Of a stretch of 39,871 nt of DNA, positions 1 through 8,257 are shown one piece after another (within the stretch, counting starts at the first letter, position 1; each line of letters opens with the position of its first letter). The DNA is from Hyphomonadaceae bacterium (lineage in GTDB: Bacteria; Pseudomonadota; Alphaproteobacteria; Caulobacterales; Hyphomonadaceae), in the NCBI GenBank assembly GCA_027485145.1, contig JAIXRO010000056.1:1-39871 (forward strand), written 5' to 3'. The notes below the pieces were generated by a model. The model saw nothing but the letters and a program-made list of their open reading frames with translations. It was not told the DNA's origin and made no database searches. The translations under genes and the position numbers were made by a program.

Positions 1-1
1 C

Positions 2-625
2 CTTCCCCACTACCAGCCGGACCAGACCGCGCTGCTGTTTATCGATCCCTACAATGACTTTTTGTCCGAGGGCGGAAAACTCTGGCCGCAGGTCGCGGAG
101 GTGGCCGCCGCGGTGGACCTGCACAACAACCTCCGCGCCGTCATCGTGGCGATCCGCGAAGCCGGTGTGGCCGTCTTCATCGTTCCGCATCATCATGCCG
201 AACCGAATGACTTTGAAGGCTGGCAGAACCCGACGCCCTACCAGATGGCCGCGCACAAGGTGCAGGTCTTTGCCAAGGGAAGCTGGGGCGGGGAGTTTCG
301 CGAAGAGTATGCGCCGCAACCCGGCGACACGGTCGCCAAGGAACACTGGACCTCCAACGGCTTCCACAACACAGACCTCGACCTGATGCTGCGCCAGCGC
401 GGCGTGCGCAAGGTCATCCTGATTGGCCTGATCGCCAATACCTGTGTCGAGGCCACCGCCCGCAACGCGGTGGACCTTGGGTACCACGTCACACTGGTGC
501 GCGATGCGACCGCCGCATTCAGCCCAGACGCCATGCGTGCGGCCCACGACATCAACGGGCCAGCCTTCGCCCACGCCATCCTTTCCACGACTGAACTCCT
601 GAGCGCGCTGCGCAGAAAGTCCTGA
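2..625 (+). CDS. Isochorismatase-family cysteine hydrolase (5' end outside window)
   Basis: The reading frame is open from base 2, so the true start lies before the window. The visible 207 residues show the isochorismatase-like fold: an N-terminal LLFIDPYNDF strand with the catalytic Asp, the conserved KEHWTSNGF segment with the catalytic Lys region, and the nucleophile in ANTCVEATAR (Cys codon at 443-445). The family hydrolyses amides or vinyl ethers; a substrate cannot be read from sequence, and similarity to nicotinamidase or isochorismatase is only at fold level. The stop is 3 bases before the ATG of the next hydrolase, so the two are very likely co-transcribed. The family call is firm; the precise reaction is unknown. 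Confidence 0.88.
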   Translation, partial: LPHYQPDQTALLFIDPYNDFLSEGGKLWPQVAEVAAAVDLHNNLRAVIVAIREAGVAVFIVPHHHAEPNDFEGWQNPTPYQMAAHKVQVFAKGSWGGEFREEYAPQPGDTVAKEHWTSNGFHNTDLDLMLRQRGVRKVILIGLIANTCVEATARNAVDLGYHVTLVRDATAAFSPDAMRAAHDINGPAFAHAILSTTELLSALRRKS

Positions 626-628
626 CCC

Positions 629-1489
629 ATGAAAACGCTTGAACTCACCGCCATTACCGCTCCGAACCGCTTCATCGACGTGGACGGTCGCACCCTTGCC
701 TATCGCTCGATCGGCGCAGGGCAGCCCATCCTTCTGGCCACCCGCTTCCGCGGCAACATGGATCTCTGGGACCCGGCCTTCCTGGACGGTCTTGTCTCGA
801 AAGGCTTCCGCGTCATCACATTCGACTATTCCGGCCTCGGTCTTTCGACCGGAACGGCGACCTACAATCCGATGGAAATGGTCAAGGATTTGAACGACCT
901 GATGGAGGCGCTGAACCTCGAGAACGTCGTCGTCTCCGGTTGGTCACTGGGCGGGATCGTCGCCCAGACCGCGCTGGCGCTGCATCCCGGCCGGATCAGC
1001 CACCTCGTCCTGATTGGCACCAACCCCACTGGCGAGATGGCTGTTCTAGCCGAACCGCTCTTCTTTGAAGTCGCCGCACGGGAAAACTACTCGCTCGAAG
1101 ACTTTGTCACCCTCTTCTTCGAGCCGGACTCGGCCCCAAGCCGGGAGGCCGCGCGCCGGTCGATGGAGCGCATCTTTCAACGCACAGAAGGCCTGAGCGA
1201 ACCTGTCCCGCTCGACTTCGCCCGCTCCCGCCTGTCGGGCGGCGTGAGCAAGGCGCCCTTCCCGATGGACTTCGTCCGCGAGACGCTGCGCACAACCACG
1301 GTTCCCATCCTTCATATCGGCGGCGACCATGACATCATCTTTCCAGTCGAAAACTGGACGGTGGCCAACCGCGAATTCCCGACCGTGACGCTGGTCACCT
1401 TCCCGAGCGCCGGCCACGGCCCCCAACATCAGTACCCGGAGATGAGCGCCGACATCATCGCCAGCTTCATCCGCAACACCCAACCCTGA
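629..1489 (+). CDS. Alpha/beta hydrolase
   Basis: A 286-residue single-domain alpha/beta hydrolase without a signal peptide, so probably cytoplasmic. The nucleophile elbow is GWSLGG (Ser106), the acid is in GGDHDIIFP (Asp235) and the His in AGHGPQ (His263), giving a complete catalytic triad. Length fits the family. It begins 3 bases after the isochorismatase-like stop, with no room for its own promoter, so translation is probably coupled. Possible roles include esterase, C-C hydrolase or haloperoxidase-like activity; the sequence does not distinguish them. Nothing looks damaged. Confidence 0.9.
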   Translation: MKTLELTAITAPNRFIDVDGRTLAYRSIGAGQPILLATRFRGNMDLWDPAFLDGLVSKGFRVITFDYSGLGLSTGTATYNPMEMVKDLNDLMEALNLENVVVSGWSLGGIVAQTALALHPGRISHLVLIGTNPTGEMAVLAEPLFFEVAARENYSLEDFVTLFFEPDSAPSREAARRSMERIFQRTEGLSEPVPLDFARSRLSGGVSKAPFPMDFVRETLRTTTVPILHIGGDHDIIFPVENWTVANREFPTVTLVTFPSAGHGPQHQYPEMSADIIASFIRNTQP

Positions 1490-1516
1490 ACCCATCTCTC
1501 ACAAGGAACCAAACAC

Positions 1517-2314
1517 ATGTCCAAGACCATCGTACTCATCCACGGCGCCTGGCTGAACTCCCGCTCGTGGGAACACTGGAAGACCCGTTACGAATCCCAA
1601 GGCTATTCGGCGATCGCGCCCGACTGGCCCGGCGATGAAGGCGATCCGGCCGACCTGCGTGCCCACCCGCGCAAGGCGCTCACAAAGTTCGGGCCGAAGG
1701 AAATTGTGGACCACTACGAGAAGATCATTCGCGCCCTGCCGGAACGGCCCATCCTGATCGGACATTCGGCGGGTGGGGTCTGGGTGCAATACCTGCTCGA
1801 CAAGGGACTCGGCGTTGCCGGCGTCGCGATTGACCCCGCGCCCACACCGGGTGTCGGACTTGGGCCGCAAGCAGTTGTCTCCGCTTTCCCGGTGCTCGGC
1901 GATCCGTTCAGCGGCGGCAAGATGAAATCCATGACGCGGAAGTTCTTCCGCACACGGTTTGCCAATGGCCTGCCGGCCGAGTTCGCCGATGAGCACTATG
2001 ACCGCTATATCGTCCCGACCGCGGGCAAGGTTTACTGGGACGGTGTCATTGGTGGCGGCGCTGGCAAGATCACCTGGAACAGCAAGGTGCGCCCGCCCCT
2101 TCTGCTGATTGCCGGCGGCAAGGACCTGATCGCTGACGCCAGCATGACGAAGGCCATCTACGATCACCAGAAGAAGGCCGCCTCCGAAACTGCGTTCAAG
2201 CTGTTCGAAGATCGCTCTCACTGGACCTGCGCCGAACCCGGTTGGGAAACGGTGGCCGACTTCGCCCTCAGCTGGGCCGTCAAACACACGGCGCCTGCCG
2301 CCGTCACCGCCTGA
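1517..2314 (+). CDS. Alpha/beta hydrolase (second in tandem)
   Basis: A 265-residue alpha/beta hydrolase starting at ATG 1517, preceded by a CAAGGAACC Shine-Dalgarno. It opens with the typical [10 protein letters not shown] strand and oxyanion region, then GHSAGG (Ser84), GGKDLIAD (Asp203) and RSHWTC (His235): a full triad. Its closest broad resemblance is to the small soluble hydrolases annotated as alpha/beta fold hydrolase. It sits 27 bases after the preceding hydrolase and 35 bases before the next, in the same direction. It is clearly divergent from both neighbours, so this is not a recent tandem duplication. Substrate unknown. Confidence 0.88.
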   Translation: MSKTIVLIHGAWLNSRSWEHWKTRYESQGYSAIAPDWPGDEGDPADLRAHPRKALTKFGPKEIVDHYEKIIRALPERPILIGHSAGGVWVQYLLDKGLGVAGVAIDPAPTPGVGLGPQAVVSAFPVLGDPFSGGKMKSMTRKFFRTRFANGLPAEFADEHYDRYIVPTAGKVYWDGVIGGGAGKITWNSKVRPPLLLIAGGKDLIADASMTKAIYDHQKKAASETAFKLFEDRSHWTCAEPGWETVADFALSWAVKHTAPAAVTA

Positions 2315-2349
2315 TCCCATCCATCCTGTCAAACCAAAGGGAGTTCCAG

Positions 2350-3171
2350 ATGCCTTACATCACCGCCAAGGACGGCGCACAAATCTACTACAAGGACTGG
2401 GGTAAAGGCCCGGTCATTACCTTCTCGCACGGCTGGCCTCTGTCGGCGGATGACTGGGATCGCCAGATGCTGTTCTTCGGCGAGCAAGGCTTCCGCGTCA
2501 TCGCCCATGACCGGCGCAGCCATGGTCGCTCCAGTCAGACCTGGGGTGGGAACCACATGGATCAGTATGCGGATGATCTCGCCCTCCTGATAGAAACGCT
2601 GGACGTGAAGGATATTGTCATGGTCGGCCATTCGACCGGCGGCGGCGAGGTCGCGCACTATTTGGGCCGTCATGGCACGAAACGGGCCCGAAAAGCCGTA
2701 CTGCTCGGCGCAGTTCCACCCTTGATGCTAATGACCGGCGCCAATCCGGGCGGTCTGCCGCTGGAAGTGTTCGACGGAATCCGTAAAGGCACACGCGATG
2801 ACCGCGCGCAATTCTACTACGACCTGACGATCCCCTTCTACGGCTACAACCGTGAGGGCGCCGTGATCTCCGAAGGCGTGCGCGAAGCCTTCCGCCTCCA
2901 GGGCCTGATGGGCGGTATCAAGGGGCAGTATGACTGCATCCACGAATTCTCTGCCGTCGATTACACCGAAGATCTGAAGAAGATCGACATCCCGGTCTGG
3001 GTCGCGCACGGCGATGATGACCAGATCGTGCCCGTCGGCGCGTCAGCAATGCTGAGCGCGAAGATCCTCAAGAACGCCTCGTTGACGATCTACCCCGGCG
3101 CGCCCCACGGCCTCGCTGCAACGATGGCAGACCAGTTCAACGCGGACCTCCTGGCGTTCATCAGGTCCTGA
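2350..3171 (+). CDS. Non-heme chloroperoxidase-like alpha/beta hydrolase
   Basis: The start is ATG 2350, supported by AAAGGGAG about 8 bases upstream; the frame is open further upstream but that part overlaps the previous gene and has no family similarity. The 273-residue product carries the hallmarks of the cofactor-free haloperoxidase/esterase group: [12 protein letters not shown] near residue 26, HDRRSHGRS at 53-61, nucleophile GHSTGGG (Ser95), Asp224 in GDDDQIVP and His253 in APHGL. Such enzymes act as esterases or perhydrolases; the halogenation is usually an in vitro side reaction. Last gene of the hydrolase run. Confidence 0.9.
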   Translation: MPYITAKDGAQIYYKDWGKGPVITFSHGWPLSADDWDRQMLFFGEQGFRVIAHDRRSHGRSSQTWGGNHMDQYADDLALLIETLDVKDIVMVGHSTGGGEVAHYLGRHGTKRARKAVLLGAVPPLMLMTGANPGGLPLEVFDGIRKGTRDDRAQFYYDLTIPFYGYNREGAVISEGVREAFRLQGLMGGIKGQYDCIHEFSAVDYTEDLKKIDIPVWVAHGDDDQIVPVGASAMLSAKILKNASLTIYPGAPHGLAATMADQFNADLLAFIRS

Positions 3172-3184
3172 GATCAGAGGACCC

Positions 3185-3208
3185 TCTTCCGGCTGAGAGT
3201 CCGGAAGA
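3185..3208 (+). terminator. Hairpin after hydrolase operon
   Basis: Perfect 8-bp inverted repeat TCTTCCGG / CCGGAAGA with an 8-base loop, 13 bases after the hydrolase stop and 28 bases before the next start. There is no T-tract, so it may be a weak terminator, an mRNA 3' stabiliser or an attenuator for the downstream gene. Confidence 0.4.
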
Positions 3209-3236
3209 AGGTGTACGCGAATGAGGCCGCCTTCAT

Positions 3237-4070
3237 ATGAGCTTGCATGTGCATCACCTGAACTGCGGGTCTCACTGTCCGCTCGGCGGCGCCCTGTTCG
3301 ATGGGACGAGCCGCGGCTTTCTGGCGAGAATTCCGACCCGCTGTCTTCTGGTGGAGACAGAATCCGGTCTTGTCCTGGTGGATACAGGGTACGGATTGAA
3401 AGACGTCCGCTCACCACGAGGGCGCCTGCCCGGACTTTGGCGCTCCTTGCTCAACATCCAGCTCAACGAGGAAGACACAGCAGCGCGCCAGATCGAGAGA
3501 GCCGGTTTCACGACGTCAGATGTGCGCCATATCGTGATGACGCATCTGGATTTTGACCATGCTGGCGGCATCGAGGATTTCCCGAACGCACGCGTGCACT
3601 TGCTCGCGGCGGAACTGGAGGCCGCTCGTGCACCCAAAAAGTCCTTCGTCGCCCAGCAACGCTACAGGATGCGCCAGTGGAGTTCCGATGTTTCGTGGCA
3701 GACGTATGCGCCCGAGGGCGAACGGTGGTTCGGATTTGACGCCGTGCGCCAGATTAAAGGCCTTCCGCCGGAGATACTCCTCGTGCCTCTGCGCGGGCAC
3801 ACGCTCGGGCATACAGGCGTGGCGATTGAATCCGCTGTTGGATGGCTGTTGCATGCCGGCGACGCGGTCTTGCACCGCTCCGAGGTTGTGTCGACAGATC
3901 CCCACGCGATGCCACCGGGCTTGGCGGTATACCAGCGCATCATGGACGCCGATCACGGCGCGCGGCGGGAAAACCTGCAACGCTTGCGCCAACTCGCATC
4001 AGACGAAACGGGCGTTATCGACATAGTGTGCTCTCACGACATGACCGAAACCTGCACCCGACATCAGTGA
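3237..4070 (+). CDS. Metallo-beta-lactamase-fold hydrolase
   Basis: A 277-residue MBL-fold protein without a signal peptide. Metal ligands are visible in order: MTHLDFDHAGG (His103, Asp105, Asp107, His108), RGHTLGH (His188 or His192), HAGD (Asp209) and CSHD (His267). The HxDxDH form replaces the more usual HxHxDH and is common in lactonase-like and uncharacterised branches, so one zinc site may differ. Possible reactions include lactone or thioester hydrolysis. The first ATG in a suitable position (3237) is used. It follows the hydrolase cluster after a hairpin and converges with the LysR gene, so it may be a partly independent unit. Confidence 0.85.
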   Translation: MSLHVHHLNCGSHCPLGGALFDGTSRGFLARIPTRCLLVETESGLVLVDTGYGLKDVRSPRGRLPGLWRSLLNIQLNEEDTAARQIERAGFTTSDVRHIVMTHLDFDHAGGIEDFPNARVHLLAAELEAARAPKKSFVAQQRYRMRQWSSDVSWQTYAPEGERWFGFDAVRQIKGLPPEILLVPLRGHTLGHTGVAIESAVGWLLHAGDAVLHRSEVVSTDPHAMPPGLAVYQRIMDADHGARRENLQRLRQLASDETGVIDIVCSHDMTETCTRHQ

Positions 4071-4222
4071 CGGTGCCGCTGTTTTCGCTCGGCCCAAGAC
4101 AAAGACTGCTGACCTGATCCAGGATTTGAGGGTCATTGGTCGCTTAAAGGGGGCGACGTCTGCTATGATGTGTGAGGCCGCGCCGCTGAGGCAGGGCCCC
4201 TTCAAGCAGAGTCTGGCGGCAC

Positions 4223-5137
4223 CTACTCCTGCTTCAATTCCCATGGTGCCTGCTTACCAAATTTCTCGATCATGAAGTCTACGAACGCTCGTACCTTTGG
4301 GGCGAGGTGTCGGCTTGACGGGTAAACTACATGAAGACCATATTCTGGAGCGATGTGATCCTTCATGATTTGAGCCAATGCGCCGGAACGCAGCGACGGA
4401 CTGACGAGAAAGGGTTGTTCCAGAGCTATTCCCACACCCGCTAGCAGCGGCGGCAGCTTTGCCAGGCTGGAATTTATGCTCAATACTGGATTTGTGGGTA
4501 GGCTGACGATCTGGTCATCTACCGAAAACGTCCACTCTCCCTGACGCTCTGCAAAACTGTAGTCAAGCAGCCGATGATTGCGAAGTTCTTCGATCGAACG
4601 CGGCTCTCCGTAGCGTTGAAGATATGCTGGCGCCGCGACCAACACGGGCCGCATAGAACAGATACGGCGCGCGATCAGCGAGGAGTCTTCGAGTTTCCGC
4701 CGCACTCTTATTCCAACATCAAATCCTTCGTCCACCAGATCCACAATTCGGTCGTTAAGAACTACATCGAGCGTGACCGAGGGATGGTCTTCCAAGAATG
4801 CCGGTATCAGTGGAGCGATCTGCAGGATGCCGAATGACATTGGAGCATTGACGCGCAGCCTGCCTGAAGGATGTCCCCGCAACGAGCCGAGAGCTAGTTC
4901 CGCTTCTTCCAGATCATCCAGTATTCGGGCACATCGCTCATAGTAGGCACGCCCAGCCTCTGTCGGACTGATCCGACGGGTGGTCCGCGCCAGCAGCGCA
5001 ACGCCAAGCAGGTTTTCAAGTTCCTGGACATGCTTTGAAACACCGGCGTTCGAAAGAGAGAGGCTTCGCGCTGCTGCTGAGAAACCGCCCAGTTCGACGA
5101 CCCGCCTGAACGTGCGCATTGCTGCGAGTTTGTCCAT
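4223..5137 (-). CDS. LysR-family transcriptional regulator
   Basis: 304 residues starting at ATG 5137, chosen because GGAGGGGAG sits 6 bases upstream and the product then begins directly with the canonical MDKLAAMRTFRRVVE helix; a longer open frame exists but lacks similarity. Residues 1-60 form the winged HTH (GGFSAAARSLSLSNAGVSKH), followed by an effector domain of two periplasmic-binding-like lobes from about residue 90. It belongs to the broad branch with MDxLxAMxxFxxVVE N-termini (CrgA-like). It is transcribed divergently from the VOC/serine-hydrolase operon, the classical arrangement in which the regulator controls its neighbour and itself. Confidence 0.92.
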   Translation of the reverse strand: MDKLAAMRTFRRVVELGGFSAAARSLSLSNAGVSKHVQELENLLGVALLARTTRRISPTEAGRAYYERCARILDDLEEAELALGSLRGHPSGRLRVNAPMSFGILQIAPLIPAFLEDHPSVTLDVVLNDRIVDLVDEGFDVGIRVRRKLEDSSLIARRICSMRPVLVAAPAYLQRYGEPRSIEELRNHRLLDYSFAERQGEWTFSVDDQIVSLPTNPVLSINSSLAKLPPLLAGVGIALEQPFLVSPSLRSGALAQIMKDHIAPEYGLHVVYPSSRHLAPKVRAFVDFMIEKFGKQAPWELKQE

Positions 5138-5221
5138 CGTAAACTCCCCTCCAAGACCAGCGAGCCGCCGTTTGTCCCTCTCCAGATTATCCTGCGCTCC
5201 CGCCGTTTTCCTGCTCGGAAC

Positions 5222-5300
5222 TTTCACCAGAACAGGCTGAAAACGTATTGAAGCAACGCCCTACAAACATTGTTTCACCACCCGTGAAAAGAGCTTTCAC
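5222..5300. promoter_or_regulatory. Phased TTTCAC half-sites, candidate LysR operator
   Basis: In the 233-base gap between the divergent LysR and VOC genes, TTTCAC (5273-5278), GTGAAA (5284-5289) and TTTCAC (5295-5300) follow each other at exact 11-base intervals, forming two overlapping interrupted dyads. A further TTTCAC is at 5222-5227. LysR regulators bind interrupted dyads, often at several helically phased sites. Binding by this LysR protein is inferred. Confidence 0.55.
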
Positions 5301-5370
5301 CTCGCCGGAGTAGCTAGCGCTCGGGCATTCACGCACACTGGCGAGCATAACCAATCGAGGATGAAAGCTG

Positions 5371-5853
5371 ATGCACAGGTGGTATTCTACAATTCTGGTA
5401 CTGGGCTTGCTTGCGGGTCAGAACCCGGCGCTCGCTGAACAGCAGGAACAAAAAATGGAGACCGTCGCAAACTTCCGCGTCGCGAGGCCAACGAACGATC
5501 TGGCGCAGTTGCGTGGTTTCTACGTGGGCGGTCTCGGGCTGGACGTCATTGCCGAATTTAAAGGTCATGACGGGTTCGACGGCCTTATCCTTGGATTGCC
5601 TGACGGAAAAACCCAGCTCGAATTTACTGTTGCTCACGGTCACGTCGCACCGCGATCGCCAACACTTGATCATCTGATCGTGTTCTATTTGGACGATCCT
5701 GGTGAGTACGAGGCGGCCCTCAGTCGAATGCAAGACCAAGGGTATGAACCCGTGCCCTCCTTCAATCCCTATTGGAACATCCACGGCGAAACGTTCGAGG
5801 ACCCTGAAGGCTACCGGGTCGTCTTAGTTCGCGGAGCCTTCCCCCTCAAATGA
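5371..5853 (+). CDS. VOC-family protein with apparent signal peptide
   Basis: 160 residues. The C-terminal 130 residues are one glyoxalase/bleomycin-resistance (VOC) fold: FRVARPTNDLAQLRGFY, then LDHLIVFY and a terminal FEDPEGYRVVLVRGAF strand. Ahead of it lies a convincing Sec signal: MHRWY, the hydrophobic stretch ILVLGLLAG, and an ALA cleavage site before EQQ. ATG 5371 has GAGGA upstream. An internal ATG at 5455 would give a normal cytoplasmic VOC protein, so location depends on which start is used. Substrate unknown. The stop overlaps the start of the serine hydrolase (ATGA), so the two are translationally coupled. Confidence 0.82.
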   Translation: MHRWYSTILVLGLLAGQNPALAEQQEQKMETVANFRVARPTNDLAQLRGFYVGGLGLDVIAEFKGHDGFDGLILGLPDGKTQLEFTVAHGHVAPRSPTLDHLIVFYLDDPGEYEAALSRMQDQGYEPVPSFNPYWNIHGETFEDPEGYRVVLVRGAFPLK

Positions 5854-7082
5854 AAAATGTAGCAAGCACACTGACGATAAGCGCTCAGATTATCAGGAAG
5901 GGTGAATCTCTCGGACGCTTGCGTGCGTCTGTCTGCCTGCTCGGGATAACTGCTATTCTGGGCGGATGCCAGACGCTTCACGCGCCAAATAGAATGGACG
6001 CCTGCGAACAAGCGATCAACCAGATCGATTCCGCCGCTGAAAAGTCGTTGGATCAGGGCGGCGCGGGCATGGTGGTTCTGGTGGGGAAAAACGGAAGGCC
6101 AGTCATCTCGAGAGCCTATGGGTTCTCAAATCTGGAGCACGGCGTGCCGACGACGCCCGAAACAGTTTTTCGAATTGCGTCAGTGTCAAAGCAATTCACT
6201 GCGGCTGCAATCCTCTTGCTGATGGAAGACGGGCGACTGGATCTCGATGACCCTCTATCGCTTTACGTTCCCGAACTGCCCCAAGCGAACGAGATCACGC
6301 TCTACCATCTGCTTGTCCAGACATCAGGCTTGCCTGACTATGCCGACGACGCGGCAGGCAACGCCGCGATGAGTGCTGATCGCTCCAGCGACGAGATGAT
6401 CCAGTGGATTGCGTCCCTGGAACCCAGGCAGCTCTTCAAATCCGGTGAGCGCTGGTCCTATAGCAATTCCAACTATGCACTATTGGGCGCGGTGATCGAA
6501 CGGGTGAGCGGAAAGCCAATACAAATCTTCTTCGAAGAGCGGCTTTTTACTCCCGCCGGCATGGAGCATACTCGTTTTGACGAGCCGTCGGAAATCGTCC
6601 CAAACCGCGCCGCCGGATACCGGCGATCCGCCGGAACATCCTCTGGATTTGCCAATGCCGATTTGCTGAGCTGGACAATACCCGGCGCCGCCGGAGGACT
6701 GCGCAGCACCGCCGGCGATCTCCTGATATGGAACAAAGCCCTTTTCAGTGGGCAGCTGATTTCTCAGGCTAGCCTTGCGATCATGATCGCACCGGGCAAG
6801 CTCGGCGATGGCCGGACGACCAAACATGGAATGCCCGAAGCGTGGCAAGAAGGACTGAACGCCGACTATGGCATGGGCGTCTTTATCAGCAACTCAGCAG
6901 GCGGCCTCCGCATCTGGCATAGCGGCGACATGCCGGGATTTTCTTCCTGGTTGGCGCATTATCCCGAACAGGACGCAGTTATTGCCCTGCTCCGGAACAG
7001 CGAGTCTGCCGACATGGATAGTGGCGCGATCGAAAATGCTGCGTTCACATTCATTTCCAGTGGTTGTCCGGCACGATTTTGA
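5850..7082 (+). CDS. Serine hydrolase lipoprotein (class C beta-lactamase/DD-peptidase fold)
   Basis: 410 residues. The start ATG overlaps the VOC stop by ATGA. The N-terminus has a basic region and hydrophobic segment ending in a lipobox-like LGGC (Cys40), suggesting a lipoprotein. The catalytic signature of the beta-lactamase class C / esterase EstB family is complete: SVSK (Ser111, Lys114), YSN (204-206) and HSG (357-359) in place of KTG. HSG at motif 3 is typical of esterases and D-aminopeptidase-like members rather than true AmpC beta-lactamases, so antibiotic resistance should not be assumed. It acts outside the inner membrane, alongside the exported VOC partner. Confidence 0.88.
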   Translation: MKNVASTLTISAQIIRKGESLGRLRASVCLLGITAILGGCQTLHAPNRMDACEQAINQIDSAAEKSLDQGGAGMVVLVGKNGRPVISRAYGFSNLEHGVPTTPETVFRIASVSKQFTAAAILLLMEDGRLDLDDPLSLYVPELPQANEITLYHLLVQTSGLPDYADDAAGNAAMSADRSSDEMIQWIASLEPRQLFKSGERWSYSNSNYALLGAVIERVSGKPIQIFFEERLFTPAGMEHTRFDEPSEIVPNRAAGYRRSAGTSSGFANADLLSWTIPGAAGGLRSTAGDLLIWNKALFSGQLISQASLAIMIAPGKLGDGRTTKHGMPEAWQEGLNADYGMGVFISNSAGGLRIWHSGDMPGFSSWLAHYPEQDAVIALLRNSESADMDSGAIENAAFTFISSGCPARF

Positions 7083-7338
7083 ACAAGTCGTTACCCGAAG
7101 CCAACGCGTTCCGAAGCTCACTTGGCTACGAGGCGACATCTCGTGTCTCATCCATGCATCGGAAACTGATATCTTTCGGCCGCCCTAGCCCGCTGCGGAG
7201 CGACAACTCTTTCCTGAGACTTCTTCCTTAGGCTGAATTTACGGTTCTGGTGCAGGAGCAGTTGTGGACCGCTGACGTGTTTAGGACATGAGATCGGGCT
7301 ACAGCGCGCAGTGAATACTCAGCCTTGATCGAGAGAGC

Positions 7339-8187
7339 TTATCGCGATGCAGATCTTTGTCCCATCCACACCGAGACCAGCACGATCGCAACGCCCGCAA
7401 TCTGACCGAAGCTGAGTGTCTGACCAAGGACAATCCACCCCAGAATGACCGCCGACACCGGACTCAGAAATCCGAGGGTGGAAACTGCCTCAGGCGACAA
7501 TCGGTCGAGACCGCGAAACCAGAAGAAATAGGTCAAAGCTGCTCCAATCAGACTCAGGTATCCAACACCCGCCACGTTGCTGGCGGAGAATGCTGGGACT
7601 GCGGGCTCCAACAACAGGACCATGGGCACGAGTAAGATGCCGCCCACCGTCAGTTGCCAGGCTGTGAAAGACAGCAGCGACACCGGCAGCCGCCAAAGAC
7701 GACTAAGCACCGTGCCTAACGCCATGGAGACGGCCGCACCAAGTCCGGCTACAACACCAATAGGGTCGAGCACTGCAGCAGGTGTCAGCAAGAGCAGTGC
7801 GACTCCAGCGAGCCCGAGCAGCGCTGCAAAAACTGCGGCAGCTCGGACCGGGGTTCCCAGAACCACCCTGGACAGCATGACGACCATCAGTGCCTGGACG
7901 GCACCCAACGTCGCTGCAACGCCCCCAGGCAACAGGTAGGCGGATATGAATAACAGCGACCAGAAGACTGAGAAGTTCAGGGCTCCCAGGACCAGGATCC
8001 GGCCCATCCACGCTGGCTGCGGCATCTGACGCACAATCAAGAGCAGTACCAGTCCTGCCGGCAGGGCGCGCAACATTGCGATCGTGAACGGCACACCGGG
8101 CGGGAGGAACTCGGTGGTGACAATGTAAGTGCTGCCCCAGATGATTGGGGCAAGCGCCGTGACGGCTACGTCTTTTTTGGAGTACAT
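7339..8187 (-). CDS. EamA/DMT-family transporter
   Basis: 282 residues with about ten hydrophobic segments arranged as two EamA repeats (first from about residue 5, second from about 145). The N-terminal APIIWGSTYIVTTEFLP and the C-terminal FLSPVSAVILGWIVLGQ are hallmark drug/metabolite transporter motifs. ATG 8187 is preferred over an upstream TTG (8229) because family members start close to the first membrane helix. Members export amino acids, metabolites or drugs across the inner membrane; the substrate is not deducible. It lies 70 bases after the cyclase-family gene in the same direction, so probably one transcript. Confidence 0.9.
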   Translation of the reverse strand: MYSKKDVAVTALAPIIWGSTYIVTTEFLPPGVPFTIAMLRALPAGLVLLLIVRQMPQPAWMGRILVLGALNFSVFWSLLFISAYLLPGGVAATLGAVQALMVVMLSRVVLGTPVRAAAVFAALLGLAGVALLLLTPAAVLDPIGVVAGLGAAVSMALGTVLSRLWRLPVSLLSFTAWQLTVGGILLVPMVLLLEPAVPAFSASNVAGVGYLSLIGAALTYFFWFRGLDRLSPEAVSTLGFLSPVSAVILGWIVLGQTLSFGQIAGVAIVLVSVWMGQRSASR

Positions 8188-8257
8188 GTGTTTTGCCGAA
8201 GTGCCGGGCAGATAGCTGGCGGCGCGCAAGACGGGGAACCGCGCGCCGCCACCCGCC

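Noticed and set aside
5850-7082. Calling the serine hydrolase an AmpC beta-lactamase
   Set aside because: Third motif is HSG rather than KTG, as in esterases and peptidase-like members, so the resistance function is not supported.
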